NCBI GenBank assembly: GCA_017998585.1
Contig: JAGOCT010000085.1
Location: 1 to 7,208 of the forward strand
Length of the DNA: 7,208 nucleotides
Direction of reading: 5' to 3'
From: Candidatus Cloacimonadota bacterium
GTDB lineage: Bacteria; Cloacimonadota; Cloacimonadia; Cloacimonadales; WRIO01
The notes below the pieces were generated by a model. The model was not told the DNA's origin. It saw nothing but the letters and a program-made list of their open reading frames with translations, and searched no databases. Shown here piece by piece: positions 1 through 5,553 of the stretch. The stretch's first letter is position 1. Each line of letters starts with the position of its first letter. The position numbers and the translations under genes are program-made.

Positions 1-857
1 CTATCAAAGCGGCTAACCAGAATGATGAAGATAAAATTGGTCAGGCACTTGGTAAATTACTGGCTGAAGATCCAACAATTACTTCAAGTATCAATCTTGA
101 AACACATGAACATGTTCTCTCTGCAATGGGTGAACAGCAGATGACATTGATTCAAAAAAGATTGAAAAATCGTTATAAAGTAGAAGCATTACTGAAAACA
201 CCAAAGATTCCTTACAAAGAAACCATTCAAGGTAAAGCAGATACCAAGTATCGTCATAAAAAACAATCCGGTGGTAAAGGTCAGTACGGTGAAGTTTATT
301 TCCGTGTCAGCCCAACTGGACGTGGCGAAGGTTATAAATTTGTTAATTCTATTGTAGGTGGTACCATCCCTGGTAACTTTATCCCTGCTATTGAAAAAGG
401 TATTCAGGAAACACTTGAAAAAGGTATTATTGCCGGTTATCCAGTTGTGGATATTTGTGTAGATTGTTATTTTGGTAGTTATCACGATGTGGATTCATCT
501 GAAATGGCGTTCAAAATTGCTTCTTCTATGTGTTTGAAAGATGGTTTTACTCAGGCAAAACCAATTCTGCTTGAACCTATTCATGAAGTTGAAATCATTA
601 TTCCAACTGAATATATGGGTGATGTGATGGGTGATATCTCTACTCGTCGCGGTAAAATCAACGGTATGGAACAACAGGGTAAAAAACAAATCCTTAAAGC
701 AAATGTTCCACTTGCTGAATTGTTTGCTTACTTCCCAGCGTTAAAATCATTAACTCAGGGTCGTGGTATGTTCACTCAAAAATTCTCACACTTTGAAAAA
801 GTGCCTGAGGAAATTGCTAAAGTAGTTATCGAAGCATACAAAAAAGAAGAAGAATAA
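1..857 (+). CDS. fusA: Elongation factor G-like GTPase, C-terminal part (5' end outside window)
   Basis: EF-G is the cytoplasmic GTPase that drives tRNA-mRNA translocation and, with RRF, ribosome recycling. The frame is open from the left edge (first full codon at position 3) to the TAA at 855-857, giving 284 residues, so the G domain and domain II lie outside the window. The start of the visible part (DEDKIGQALGKLLAEDPTI) is domain III. IPYKETI opens domain IV, followed by RHKKQSGGKGQYGEV. The domain IV tip reads GSYHDVDSSEMAF, with the key His encoded at 483-485 and matching E. coli His583. Domain V begins near 564 (LLEPIHEVEIIIP) and includes YMGDVMGD, PLAELFAY and TQGRGMF. The HKKQSGG and AGYPVVD wording resembles the second EF-G class (FusA2/EF-G-2) more than classical FusA. 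Codon use is strongly biased: 22 of 24 Gly codons from position 126 on are GGT, which suggests high expression. The family is certain; the subclass is inferred. Confidence 0.96.
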   Translation, partial: IKAANQNDEDKIGQALGKLLAEDPTITSSINLETHEHVLSAMGEQQMTLIQKRLKNRYKVEALLKTPKIPYKETIQGKADTKYRHKKQSGGKGQYGEVYFRVSPTGRGEGYKFVNSIVGGTIPGNFIPAIEKGIQETLEKGIIAGYPVVDICVDCYFGSYHDVDSSEMAFKIASSMCLKDGFTQAKPILLEPIHEVEIIIPTEYMGDVMGDISTRRGKINGMEQQGKKQILKANVPLAELFAYFPALKSLTQGRGMFTQKFSHFEKVPEEIAKVVIEAYKKEEE

Positions 858-886
858 TCTCCTTTATGCTTGGAATATATTCAGAA

Positions 887-922
887 TACTCCCCATTTTT
901 GACGATGGGGAGTGTTTTTTTT
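887..922 (+). terminator. Intrinsic terminator after the EF-G gene
   Basis: The arms ACTCCCCAT (888-896) and ATGGGGAGT (905-913) form a perfect 9-bp stem, with a possible outer T-G wobble. The loop is 8 nt, and a run of eight T follows at 915-922. It lies 30 nt after the EF-G stop, so EF-G is the last gene of its transcription unit and yebC needs its own promoter. Confidence 0.93.
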
Positions 923-1044
923 AGAAAATTAAACCTGTTTGATACATTAAAGAAATGTACTGATAAGGGCTTGTCAGAGGCTTTTCAGAGTACAGATTTT
1001 ACTTTTTTAAAAAAAATATTGCAAAAATACCCGAATCATTATTT

Positions 1045-1073
1045 TTGACTTATGAAAATATCATCAGTTTAAG
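1045..1073 (+). promoter_or_regulatory. Candidate sigma70-type promoter for yebC
   Basis: TTGACT (1045-1050, 5 of 6 to the -35 consensus) is followed after 17 nt by TTTAAG (1068-1073, 4 of 6 to TATAAT). The EF-G terminator upstream implies that a promoter must lie between 923 and 1114. This is the best-spaced pair I found, but the -10 is poor, and such pairs arise easily by chance in AT-rich DNA. Confidence 0.3.
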
Positions 1074-1082
1074 TAAACTGAT
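1063..1082. repeat. Perfect 20-bp inverted repeat upstream of yebC
   Basis: The arms ATCAGTTTA (1063-1071) and TAAACTGAT (1074-1082) are exact reverse complements with AG between them. The repeat covers the -10 of the candidate yebC promoter and ends 32 nt before the ATG. No T-run follows, so it is not a terminator. Its size and place suit a dimeric repressor operator. It could instead fold as a short hairpin in the yebC leader. It does not match the E. coli (CTG-N10-CAG) or Bacillus LexA patterns. The repeat is a direct observation; the operator role is inference. Confidence 0.8.
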
Positions 1083-1114
1083 TTAATACAGATACAGATA
1101 ATTCCGGAGGAACA

Positions 1115-1864
1115 ATGTCAGGACATAATAAGTGGAGCTCAATAAAGCATAAAAAAGGCGCTGCTGACGCTAAGAGAGGTAAGATTTTTACCCGTCTTGT
1201 AAAAGAAATAATTTTAGCTGCCCGTGATGGTGGAGACGATTTATCATCTAATCCACGCTTAAGAACAGCTGTACAAGCTGCCCGTAATGCCAACATGCCT
1301 AAAGACAATATCGATAAAGCAATCAAACGTGGTACTGGTGAAATTGAAGGAGCAGCATACGAAGAACTTACATACGAAGGATACGGACAGGGCGGTGTTG
1401 CTATCATGCTCGATGCAATGACCGATAATAAAAACCGTACTGTGGCAGAAGTTCGTCATTGTTTTTCAAAATACGGCGGAACCATGGCTGAAGGTGGTGC
1501 TGTAGCATGGAACTTTGAACAAAAAGGTTTAATAGAAATCGATGCAGCAGGTCTTGATGAAGATGAAGTCATGATGAATGCGATTGAAGCAGGTGCTGAT
1601 GATGTTCAGAATGATGAAGAAGTTTTCTCAATCTATACACAGGTTGCTGACTTTAGTAAAGTCATTGTAGAAATTGAAAAAATTGGATATAAAATCAACA
1701 AAGCTGAACTGACCCGCGTACCAAAATCAACAGTAGCTGCTGATGATGTTGCTGAAAAACTGCTTAGATTGATTGAAAAACTGGAAGATCTTGATGATAT
1801 TCAAAAGGTGTATGCGAATTTTGAAATATCTGATGAAACCTTTGAAAAGATAAATCTGGACTAA
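1115..1864 (+). CDS. yebC: YebC/PmpR (TACO1) family protein
   Basis: This encodes 249 residues, the usual family length (about 240-250), and looks complete. The N-terminus MSGHNKWSSIKHKKGAADAKRGKIF is the family signature. NMPKDNIDKAIKRGTG (about 60-75), YEGYGQGGVAIMLDAMTDNKNRT (about 88-110), the GGTMAEGGAVAWNFEQKG block (about 121-138) and the closing VYANFEISDE are all present. GGAGG at 1106-1110 fixes the ATG. Members were long annotated as transcription regulators (PmpR in Pseudomonas). The mitochondrial relative TACO1 is a translational activator, and recent bacterial work ties YebC to relieving ribosome stalls at proline-rich stretches. Its position just before ruvC matches E. coli and many other bacteria. 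Here, however, a terminator at 1887-1923 separates the two genes, so yebC is probably transcribed alone. Family assignment is certain; which biochemical role applies here is not. Confidence 0.98.
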   Translation: MSGHNKWSSIKHKKGAADAKRGKIFTRLVKEIILAARDGGDDLSSNPRLRTAVQAARNANMPKDNIDKAIKRGTGEIEGAAYEELTYEGYGQGGVAIMLDAMTDNKNRTVAEVRHCFSKYGGTMAEGGAVAWNFEQKGLIEIDAAGLDEDEVMMNAIEAGADDVQNDEEVFSIYTQVADFSKVIVEIEKIGYKINKAELTRVPKSTVAADDVAEKLLRLIEKLEDLDDIQKVYANFEISDETFEKINLD

Positions 1865-1886
1865 TCATCTACTTGATATATTTTTT

Positions 1887-1923
1887 TCAAGAGACACAGC
1901 TTTGTGTCTCTTGATTTATTTTT
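1887..1923 (+). terminator. Intrinsic terminator after yebC
   Basis: The arms TCAAGAGACACA (1887-1898) and TGTGTCTCTTGA (1903-1914) form a perfect 12-bp stem closed by the tetraloop GCTT. The tail TTTATTTTT (1915-1923) follows. It starts 22 nt past the yebC stop, separating yebC from ruvC. Confidence 0.95.
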
Positions 1924-1949
1924 GGCAACCAATAAGCTAAAATTTTAAA
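1922..1949 (+). promoter_or_regulatory. Weak candidate promoter for ruvC
   Basis: TTGGCA (1922-1927, 5 of 6) and TTTAAA (1944-1949, 4 of 6) are separated by 16 nt. The -35 touches the T-tail of the yebC terminator. The terminator means ruvC should have its own start of transcription between about 1920 and 1990. This is the best pair seen there, but the support is weak. Confidence 0.25.
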
Positions 1950-1996
1950 AGTTGAGAATTGTCGCAGGCTGGTAGATTGAGTTACTGGAGAAGATA

Positions 1997-2485
1997 ATGA
2001 TTATATTGGGTATTGACCCTGGCAGTCGTATTTGCGGATATGGTTTACTGGAGGTTAAAAAACATAAAATTCTGGCAGCCGGATGTGGCACTATTAAAAA
2101 CAAGGAAAAAGAATCTCTTTCAGAGCGTTTATTGGTGGTGTATAACGGCTTAAAAAAAATCATAGAAGAATATAAGCCGGATGTAGCTGCAGTTGAGAAT
2201 ATCTTTTATGGTAAAAATATCCAGTCCAGTTTTACGCTTGGTCATGTCAGAGGTGTGGTTCTGTTGCTTTTAGCTCAGTATGCCATACCTTGTTATGAGT
2301 ATTCTCCCCGTGAGATCAAACAATCTGTTGTGGGATCAGGCAGTGCCTCTAAAAAACAGATTGTTTATATGGTCCAGAACATTTTACAGTTAAAAACGCA
2401 GACGATTACTTATGACGCAGCTGATGGGTTGGCTGCTGCTATTTGTCTTTTTAATAAAGAAAAGTATAATTTATTTCATAAATAG
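1997..2485 (+). CDS. ruvC: Crossover junction endodeoxyribonuclease RuvC
   Basis: RuvC is the cytoplasmic homodimeric nuclease that cuts Holliday junctions symmetrically after RuvAB branch migration. The product has 162 residues, close to the E. coli length of about 173, with an RNase H-like fold. All four metal-binding acidic residues are visible: Asp7 in LGIDPGS, Glu67 in AVENIFYGKN, and Asp140 and Asp143 in YDAADGLAAAI. The central GHVRGVVLLL and YSPREIKQSVVGSGSASKKQI segments (about 82-121) match the DNA-contacting part of the family. GGAGAAG at 1987-1993 supports the ATG. The C-terminus stops about 19 residues after Asp143, so it is slightly short but not broken. It is separated from ruvA by 176 nt with structured DNA, so it may not be strictly co-transcribed with the downstream cluster. 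Confidence 0.98.
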   Translation: MIILGIDPGSRICGYGLLEVKKHKILAAGCGTIKNKEKESLSERLLVVYNGLKKIIEEYKPDVAAVENIFYGKNIQSSFTLGHVRGVVLLLLAQYAIPCYEYSPREIKQSVVGSGSASKKQIVYMVQNILQLKTQTITYDAADGLAAAICLFNKEKYNLFHK

Positions 2486-2520
2486 CGATTTAATGGCTTT
2501 TTACAGTGAATTCAAATAAA

Positions 2521-2554
2521 AAGCTTGACGAAATATGCGTTTTTTGTTAAGCTT
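2521..2554 (-). terminator. Long hairpin between ruvC and ruvA; terminator-like on the - strand
   Basis: The arms at 2521-2533 (AAGCTTGACGAAA) and 2542-2554 (TTTTGTTAAGCTT) form a 13-bp stem, with two G-U wobbles when read as + strand RNA, and an 8-nt loop. On the + strand no T-run follows (ATGCTAATTG). On the - strand the stem runs directly into TTTTTATTTG, the layout of an intrinsic terminator for leftward transcription. No - strand gene is visible to need it. It could stop antisense transcripts entering ruvC, or act as an RNA-stabilising 3' structure for ruvC mRNA. The hairpin is seen; the role is inferred. Confidence 0.5.
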
Positions 2555-2561
2555 ATGCTAA

Positions 2562-2596
2562 TTGAAATATTGGCTCAGAGATGAGTTATATATGAT
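2562..2596 (+). promoter_or_regulatory. Candidate promoter region for ruvA-rsmB-PASTA
   Basis: TATGAT (2591-2596) matches the -10 consensus at 5 of 6 positions, inside an alternating TATATATGAT stretch. Possible -35 elements are TTGGCT (2570-2575), only 15 nt away, and TTGAAA (2562-2567), which pairs at 19 nt with the overlapping TATATA (2587-2592). None has ideal spacing. The 176-base gap after ruvC makes a promoter here plausible. Confidence 0.25.
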
Positions 2597-2624
2597 AGAT
2601 AGTAGTGAAAAACAGATTGAGTTA

Positions 2625-2640
2625 TCCTTTCTTGAAAGGA
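2625..2640. repeat. 16-bp palindrome before the ruvA ribosome binding site
   Basis: The arms TCCTTTC (2625-2631) and GAAAGGA (2634-2640) are exact reverse complements around TT. It lies 22 nt before the ruvA ATG. The 3' arm contains an AGGA that would be an alternative Shine-Dalgarno but is too far from the start. It could be a protein-binding site or a small leader hairpin. It does not match the E. coli or Bacillus SOS box. Confidence 0.7.
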
Positions 2641-2650
2641 AAATTCAAAC

Positions 2651-2656
2651 AAGGGA
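2651..2656 (+). promoter_or_regulatory. ruvA ribosome binding site (decides the start)
   Basis: AAGGGA lies 5 nt before the ATG at 2662. It selects this ATG over the in-frame GTG at 2605, which would add 19 residues with no counterpart in RuvA proteins and has no good Shine-Dalgarno. Confidence 0.7.
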
Positions 2657-2661
2657 TTGAT

Positions 2662-3276
2662 ATGTTTGCATATTTACGAGGAAAACTGGCTGAAAAGACC
2701 CCCAGTTCAGTCATTATTGATTGTAATGGAGTGGGTTACGAACTCAGAATACCGCTTAGTACTTTTGAGAATTTACCAGGTGAAAATGAAGATGTAAAAT
2801 TATACACTTATGTCTATTTTAATTCAGAAGACGGTACCCGTCTGTTTGGATTTATGACCAGTCATGAAAAAGAACTTTTCAGAATGCTTATCAATCTGAA
2901 TCGAATCGGACCTCGTATTGCTCTGTCTGTGCTTTCTACTCTTTCGGTCATTGACTTTATTTCCTGTATTCAAACAAATAACTTCAAATTACTGGCAACT
3001 GCGCCTGGATTAGGCGTTAAATCAGCCCAGAAAATGATTATTGAACTGAAAGATAAAGTCGGAGAAATTGATACAGCTGGCATCAGTCCGGCTCAGATGG
3101 AAGAAATGAATGAAGATCGTTTCAAAGAAGCTGAAAGCGCATTACTTACTCTTGGTTTTAAAGTATATGAGATTGGCCGTGCCATGCGTGATTTGAAATT
3201 TAATAAAACTGCAACTACACAGGAAATTATTAAACAATCCATTAAGTATCTTTATCAAAAAAGGAATGAATCATGA
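2662..3276 (+). CDS. ruvA: Holliday junction branch migration protein RuvA
   Basis: RuvA is the tetrameric DNA-binding protein that holds the four-way junction open and loads the RuvB motor. From this ATG the product is 204 residues, against 203 in E. coli, and starts MFAYLRGKLAEK, the family N-terminus. Domain I (1-64) ends with the acidic pin Glu56-Asp57 in SEDGTRLFGF. Domain II carries two helix-hairpin-helix motifs, NRIGPRIALSVL (80-91) and APGLGVKSAQKMIIELKDK (114-132). After an acidic linker (about 135-150), domain III (about 152-200), which binds RuvB, has EAESALLTLGF and IIKQSIKYL. Its stop TGA overlaps the rsmB start as ATGA, implying translational coupling. Unusually for a textbook ruvAB pair, ruvB does not follow, so the motor must be encoded elsewhere. 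Confidence 0.98.
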   Translation: MFAYLRGKLAEKTPSSVIIDCNGVGYELRIPLSTFENLPGENEDVKLYTYVYFNSEDGTRLFGFMTSHEKELFRMLINLNRIGPRIALSVLSTLSVIDFISCIQTNNFKLLATAPGLGVKSAQKMIIELKDKVGEIDTAGISPAQMEEMNEDRFKEAESALLTLGFKVYEIGRAMRDLKFNKTATTQEIIKQSIKYLYQKRNES

Positions 3277-4592
3277 ATCTTCGCGAAGAAGCTTTGAGCA
3301 TCATTATAAAAGTGATTAAAAACAATATGTTTTCTGACAAACTGCTTAGTCAGTCTGTTAAAAAATTAAAGCATTCTGCTGAAAATCCTGACCTGATGTA
3401 TGTATTGGTTAAGGGTGTCGTAAAAATGAAAGAAAACCTGGATTTTATTGCCCGTCAGTTTACAAATCCGGATAAATTTAAAAATACAGATATACGCGTT
3501 AAATGTCTGTTATATATGGCTTTTTATCAATTGATCCATTGTGATTCTATCCCAGATCATGCAGCAGTGAATGAATCAGTTGAACTGGCAAAAAAGATGT
3601 TTGGTGAGCCAGTTGCTAATTTTGTTAATGCAGTATTAAGAGAATACCAAAGAAATCCAATCATTAAATATCCGGATGACAGTGTAGAGAGAATTGCTTA
3701 TGAACATTCATATCCGGTTGAAATCGTTGAACAATGGTTGAAAAGAATGCCTGAAGATCAAGTGGAATATCTGGCGATGTATTACAACGAACCGCCAAAA
3801 CTATTTTTACGGGTCAATCAGCTGGCAACCAGCAAAAATAAGCTTATCGCCTATTTTGCTAAGAAAAATGTAAATCTCGTAGAAACGCTTGCCTGCAAAA
3901 ATATGCTGATATCCGAGCAGGCTTCAGAAATTTTGAATGATGTTACCTTTGATGAGGGGTATTTTACCATACAGGATATTTCTGCAGCAATGGTAATAGA
4001 TCTGATGGATCCAAAAGAAGGCGAGAACATACTTGATCTCTTTGCCGGTCGTGGCGGAAAAGCCGGATATATCGCTGAACTGATGAAAAACACCGGAGAA
4101 GTGGTCGCTGTCGATAAGATACCAAATAAAATCAAAGAAATGAAACAAACACTTGAACGCTTAGGCGTGAATAATTTTAAACTGATTGCTGAAGATGCGT
4201 TTAAATTTGGACCTGTTGCACCTGCATATGATAAAGTGTTGATTGATGTGCCTTGTTCAGGATGGGGTGTTTTTCAAAAGAAAGCTGAACTCCGTTGGCA
4301 ATCCAAACAAAATATCCCTGAATTGCTAAAATTACAGGAAAAAGCACTGCAAACTGCTGCTCAGTTTGTAAAACCTGGCGGTTTTTTAATTTATAGTACT
4401 TGTACTATAAATGATGACGAGAATGAACTTCAGGTAGAAAAATTTTTAAAACAGAATCCTGCATTTTCTTTAATCGATGCAGCTGATTATATACCGCTAG
4501 ATTATACAAAAAACAGATTTTTAAAGACGATTCCGCATATTCATCATGTCGATGGTGCTTTTGCTGCAAAAATGCGGAAAAATGACAATTAA
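3273..4592 (+). CDS. rsmB: 16S rRNA (cytosine-C5)-methyltransferase RsmB/Sun family
   Basis: RsmB transfers a methyl group from SAM to C5 of a 16S rRNA cytosine (C967 in E. coli). The 439 residues match the family length of about 430. Residues 1-128 form the NusB-like RNA-binding domain (LLYMAFYQLIHCDSIPDHAAVNESVELAKK, ANFVNAVLRE). FTIQDISAAM (231-240) leads into the Rossmann methyltransferase. Motif I is LDLFAGRGGKAGY (254-266), the acidic Asp281 follows, motif IV is DVPCSGWGVF with Cys328, and motif VI is YSTCTINDDENE with Cys377. These Cys are the product-release and nucleophile residues of RNA m5C enzymes, so it should be active. The C-terminus HVDGAFAAKMRK is typical. Motif I is odd: most relatives have A-P-G-G-K where this has G-R-G-G-K. 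The start overlaps ruvA by 4 nt, with AAGGA 7 nt upstream. The exact target site is inferred by family. Confidence 0.96.
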   Translation: MNLREEALSIIIKVIKNNMFSDKLLSQSVKKLKHSAENPDLMYVLVKGVVKMKENLDFIARQFTNPDKFKNTDIRVKCLLYMAFYQLIHCDSIPDHAAVNESVELAKKMFGEPVANFVNAVLREYQRNPIIKYPDDSVERIAYEHSYPVEIVEQWLKRMPEDQVEYLAMYYNEPPKLFLRVNQLATSKNKLIAYFAKKNVNLVETLACKNMLISEQASEILNDVTFDEGYFTIQDISAAMVIDLMDPKEGENILDLFAGRGGKAGYIAELMKNTGEVVAVDKIPNKIKEMKQTLERLGVNNFKLIAEDAFKFGPVAPAYDKVLIDVPCSGWGVFQKKAELRWQSKQNIPELLKLQEKALQTAAQFVKPGGFLIYSTCTINDDENELQVEKFLKQNPAFSLIDAADYIPLDYTKNRFLKTIPHIHHVDGAFAAKMRKNDN

Positions 4593-4601
4593 GGACAATA
4601 C

Positions 4602-5180
4602 ATGAAATTTAAGGCGTTTATATTATCCGTATTAATCTTTTTAGGCATATTTATTCTTGGTATCGTTATCATGAATCTGGCGATGAAGTTTATTGTAAAA
4701 AATCAAAGTGAAGTAGAAGTCCCCACGTTGATTGGTCTTGATTATGAAGAAGCAAAAGATTTATGTAGTGAGAGAAACCTCTATATTGCGGTTTCTGATT
4801 ATGAGTATCATGAGCTACCAAAGAATGTCATTGTGTCTCAGAACCCCTATTCTGGAAAGTCCGTCTTTGAAAACAGAACTGTTTATGTCGTTTTAAGTCT
4901 GGGTTCAAAAAAAGTAACGGTGCCAAATCTGACAAATTATTATGTGGATGATGTATCACAAATTTTAAAAAAACATGATCTGAAAATGGGCTTAACTGAA
5001 TTTGAATATTCAGGCTCTGTTCAACAGAATTATGTGATTTATACCATACCACGTGCCGGAACTTCTGTAATGGCTGGAGATTCTGTTCGTGTGATAGTAA
5101 GTTCAGGCTCAGATCCGAATGCACCAGATAGTTTGCTCGATTACCCAACCGATACTGATGATGAAGCTTATGAATATTAA
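4602..5180 (+). CDS. Membrane-anchored protein with two PASTA domains
   Basis: PASTA domains bind peptidoglycan fragments or beta-lactams in Ser/Thr kinases and penicillin-binding proteins. This 192-residue protein has a short basic N-terminus (Lys2, Lys4), one hydrophobic segment (about 5-31) acting as an anchor, then two PASTA units exposed outside the cytoplasm. Unit 1 (about 37-101) has VPTLIGLDYEEAKDL, VIVSQNPYSG and VYVVLSLG. Unit 2 (about 103-169) has VPNL, VIYTIPRAG and VRVIVSSG. The last 20 or so residues are acidic and Pro/Asp rich (DSLLDYPTDTDDEAYEY). There is no kinase or transpeptidase domain. AAGGA (4591-4595) overlaps the rsmB stop and lies 6 nt before the ATG, so the gene is probably coupled to rsmB. 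Firmicutes often place a PASTA kinase after rsmB, and Bacteroidetes have stand-alone membrane PASTA proteins. A cell-wall sensing or binding role is likely, but its partner is unknown. Confidence 0.93.
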   Translation: MKFKAFILSVLIFLGIFILGIVIMNLAMKFIVKNQSEVEVPTLIGLDYEEAKDLCSERNLYIAVSDYEYHELPKNVIVSQNPYSGKSVFENRTVYVVLSLGSKKVTVPNLTNYYVDDVSQILKKHDLKMGLTEFEYSGSVQQNYVIYTIPRAGTSVMAGDSVRVIVSSGSDPNAPDSLLDYPTDTDDEAYEY

Positions 5181-5316
5181 GCAGTGTACCTTTGATTATT
5201 CTGATAGCTTGAATTTATAAATCTGAAAGTAAATATTATTATCTGAAGAATCATTGAAATCGTAAATCATGGTTTTTGTCTGAAAAAGAGCCAGCATGCT
5301 TTTCTATAGGGAGATT

Positions 5317-5346
5317 CAACTATATTTTTAACAAAAATAACAGTTG
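5317..5346. repeat. AT-rich hairpin upstream of gyrB
   Basis: CAACT (5317-5321) pairs with AGTTG (5342-5346), and TATTTTT (5323-5329) pairs with AAAAATA (5333-5339) around the loop AAC. That gives 12 bp with a small internal loop (A opposite AC). No T-run follows. It might weakly end the PASTA transcript, or be a cruciform-prone site, since the stem is nearly all A/T. Confidence 0.6.
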
Positions 5347-5382
5347 TAAATTTATTGCCAAATTTTTCTATTTCCAGCTTAT

Positions 5383-5415
5383 AAAAAACAAGAAAAAACA
5401 TGATTGAAAAACAAG
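5383..5415. repeat. Phased A-tract repeats upstream of the gyrB promoter
   Basis: AAAAAACAAG (5383-5392) is followed directly by AAAAAACATG (5393-5402), and after a 4-nt ATTG insert by AAAAACAAG (5407-5415). The 10-bp period equals one helical turn, the known arrangement for intrinsically bent DNA. A second set of A-runs lies at 5467-5472, 5476-5480, 5487-5492 and 5502-5506, next to the promoter. Bending and UP-element-like effects are inferred. Confidence 0.65.
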
Positions 5416-5494
5416 TTTGTAACACATTGATATACAATACGATAGATATTAATGAATATCCAATTGAAAAAATGTAAAAATTGACGAAAAAACA

Positions 5495-5523
5495 TTGACA
5501 GAAAAAGAGATATGAAATATTGT
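5495..5523 (+). promoter_or_regulatory. Candidate sigma70-type promoter of gyrB
   Basis: TTGACA (5495-5500) is a perfect -35. TATTGT (5518-5523, 4 of 6) lies after exactly 17 nt. A-tracts immediately upstream could act as an UP element. Transcription would start near 5530, giving a 5' leader of about 50 nt before the ATG at 5581. This is the best promoter candidate in the window. Confidence 0.55.
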
Positions 5524-5553
5524 CTCATTAAGAATAAAACAGAATAGAAGTAG

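Noticed and set aside
956..994. Imperfect inverted repeat TGTACT ... AGTACA between EF-G and yebC
   Set aside because: Only 6 bp pair cleanly, the loop is long and unpaired, and no T-run follows. I saw no riboswitch or small RNA layout.
866..1048. A 60-codon + strand open frame after the EF-G gene
   Set aside because: It runs through the intrinsic terminator at 887-922, has no ribosome binding site and no recognisable domain.
1069..1407. A 112-codon - strand frame over the start of yebC
   Set aside because: It lies opposite a clearly conserved gene and reads as low-complexity sequence, so it is an antisense artefact.
2605..2661. Upstream in-frame GTG start for ruvA
   Set aside because: The 19 extra residues have no match in RuvA proteins, and the ATG at 2662 has AAGGGA at good spacing and the MFAYLRGKL family start.
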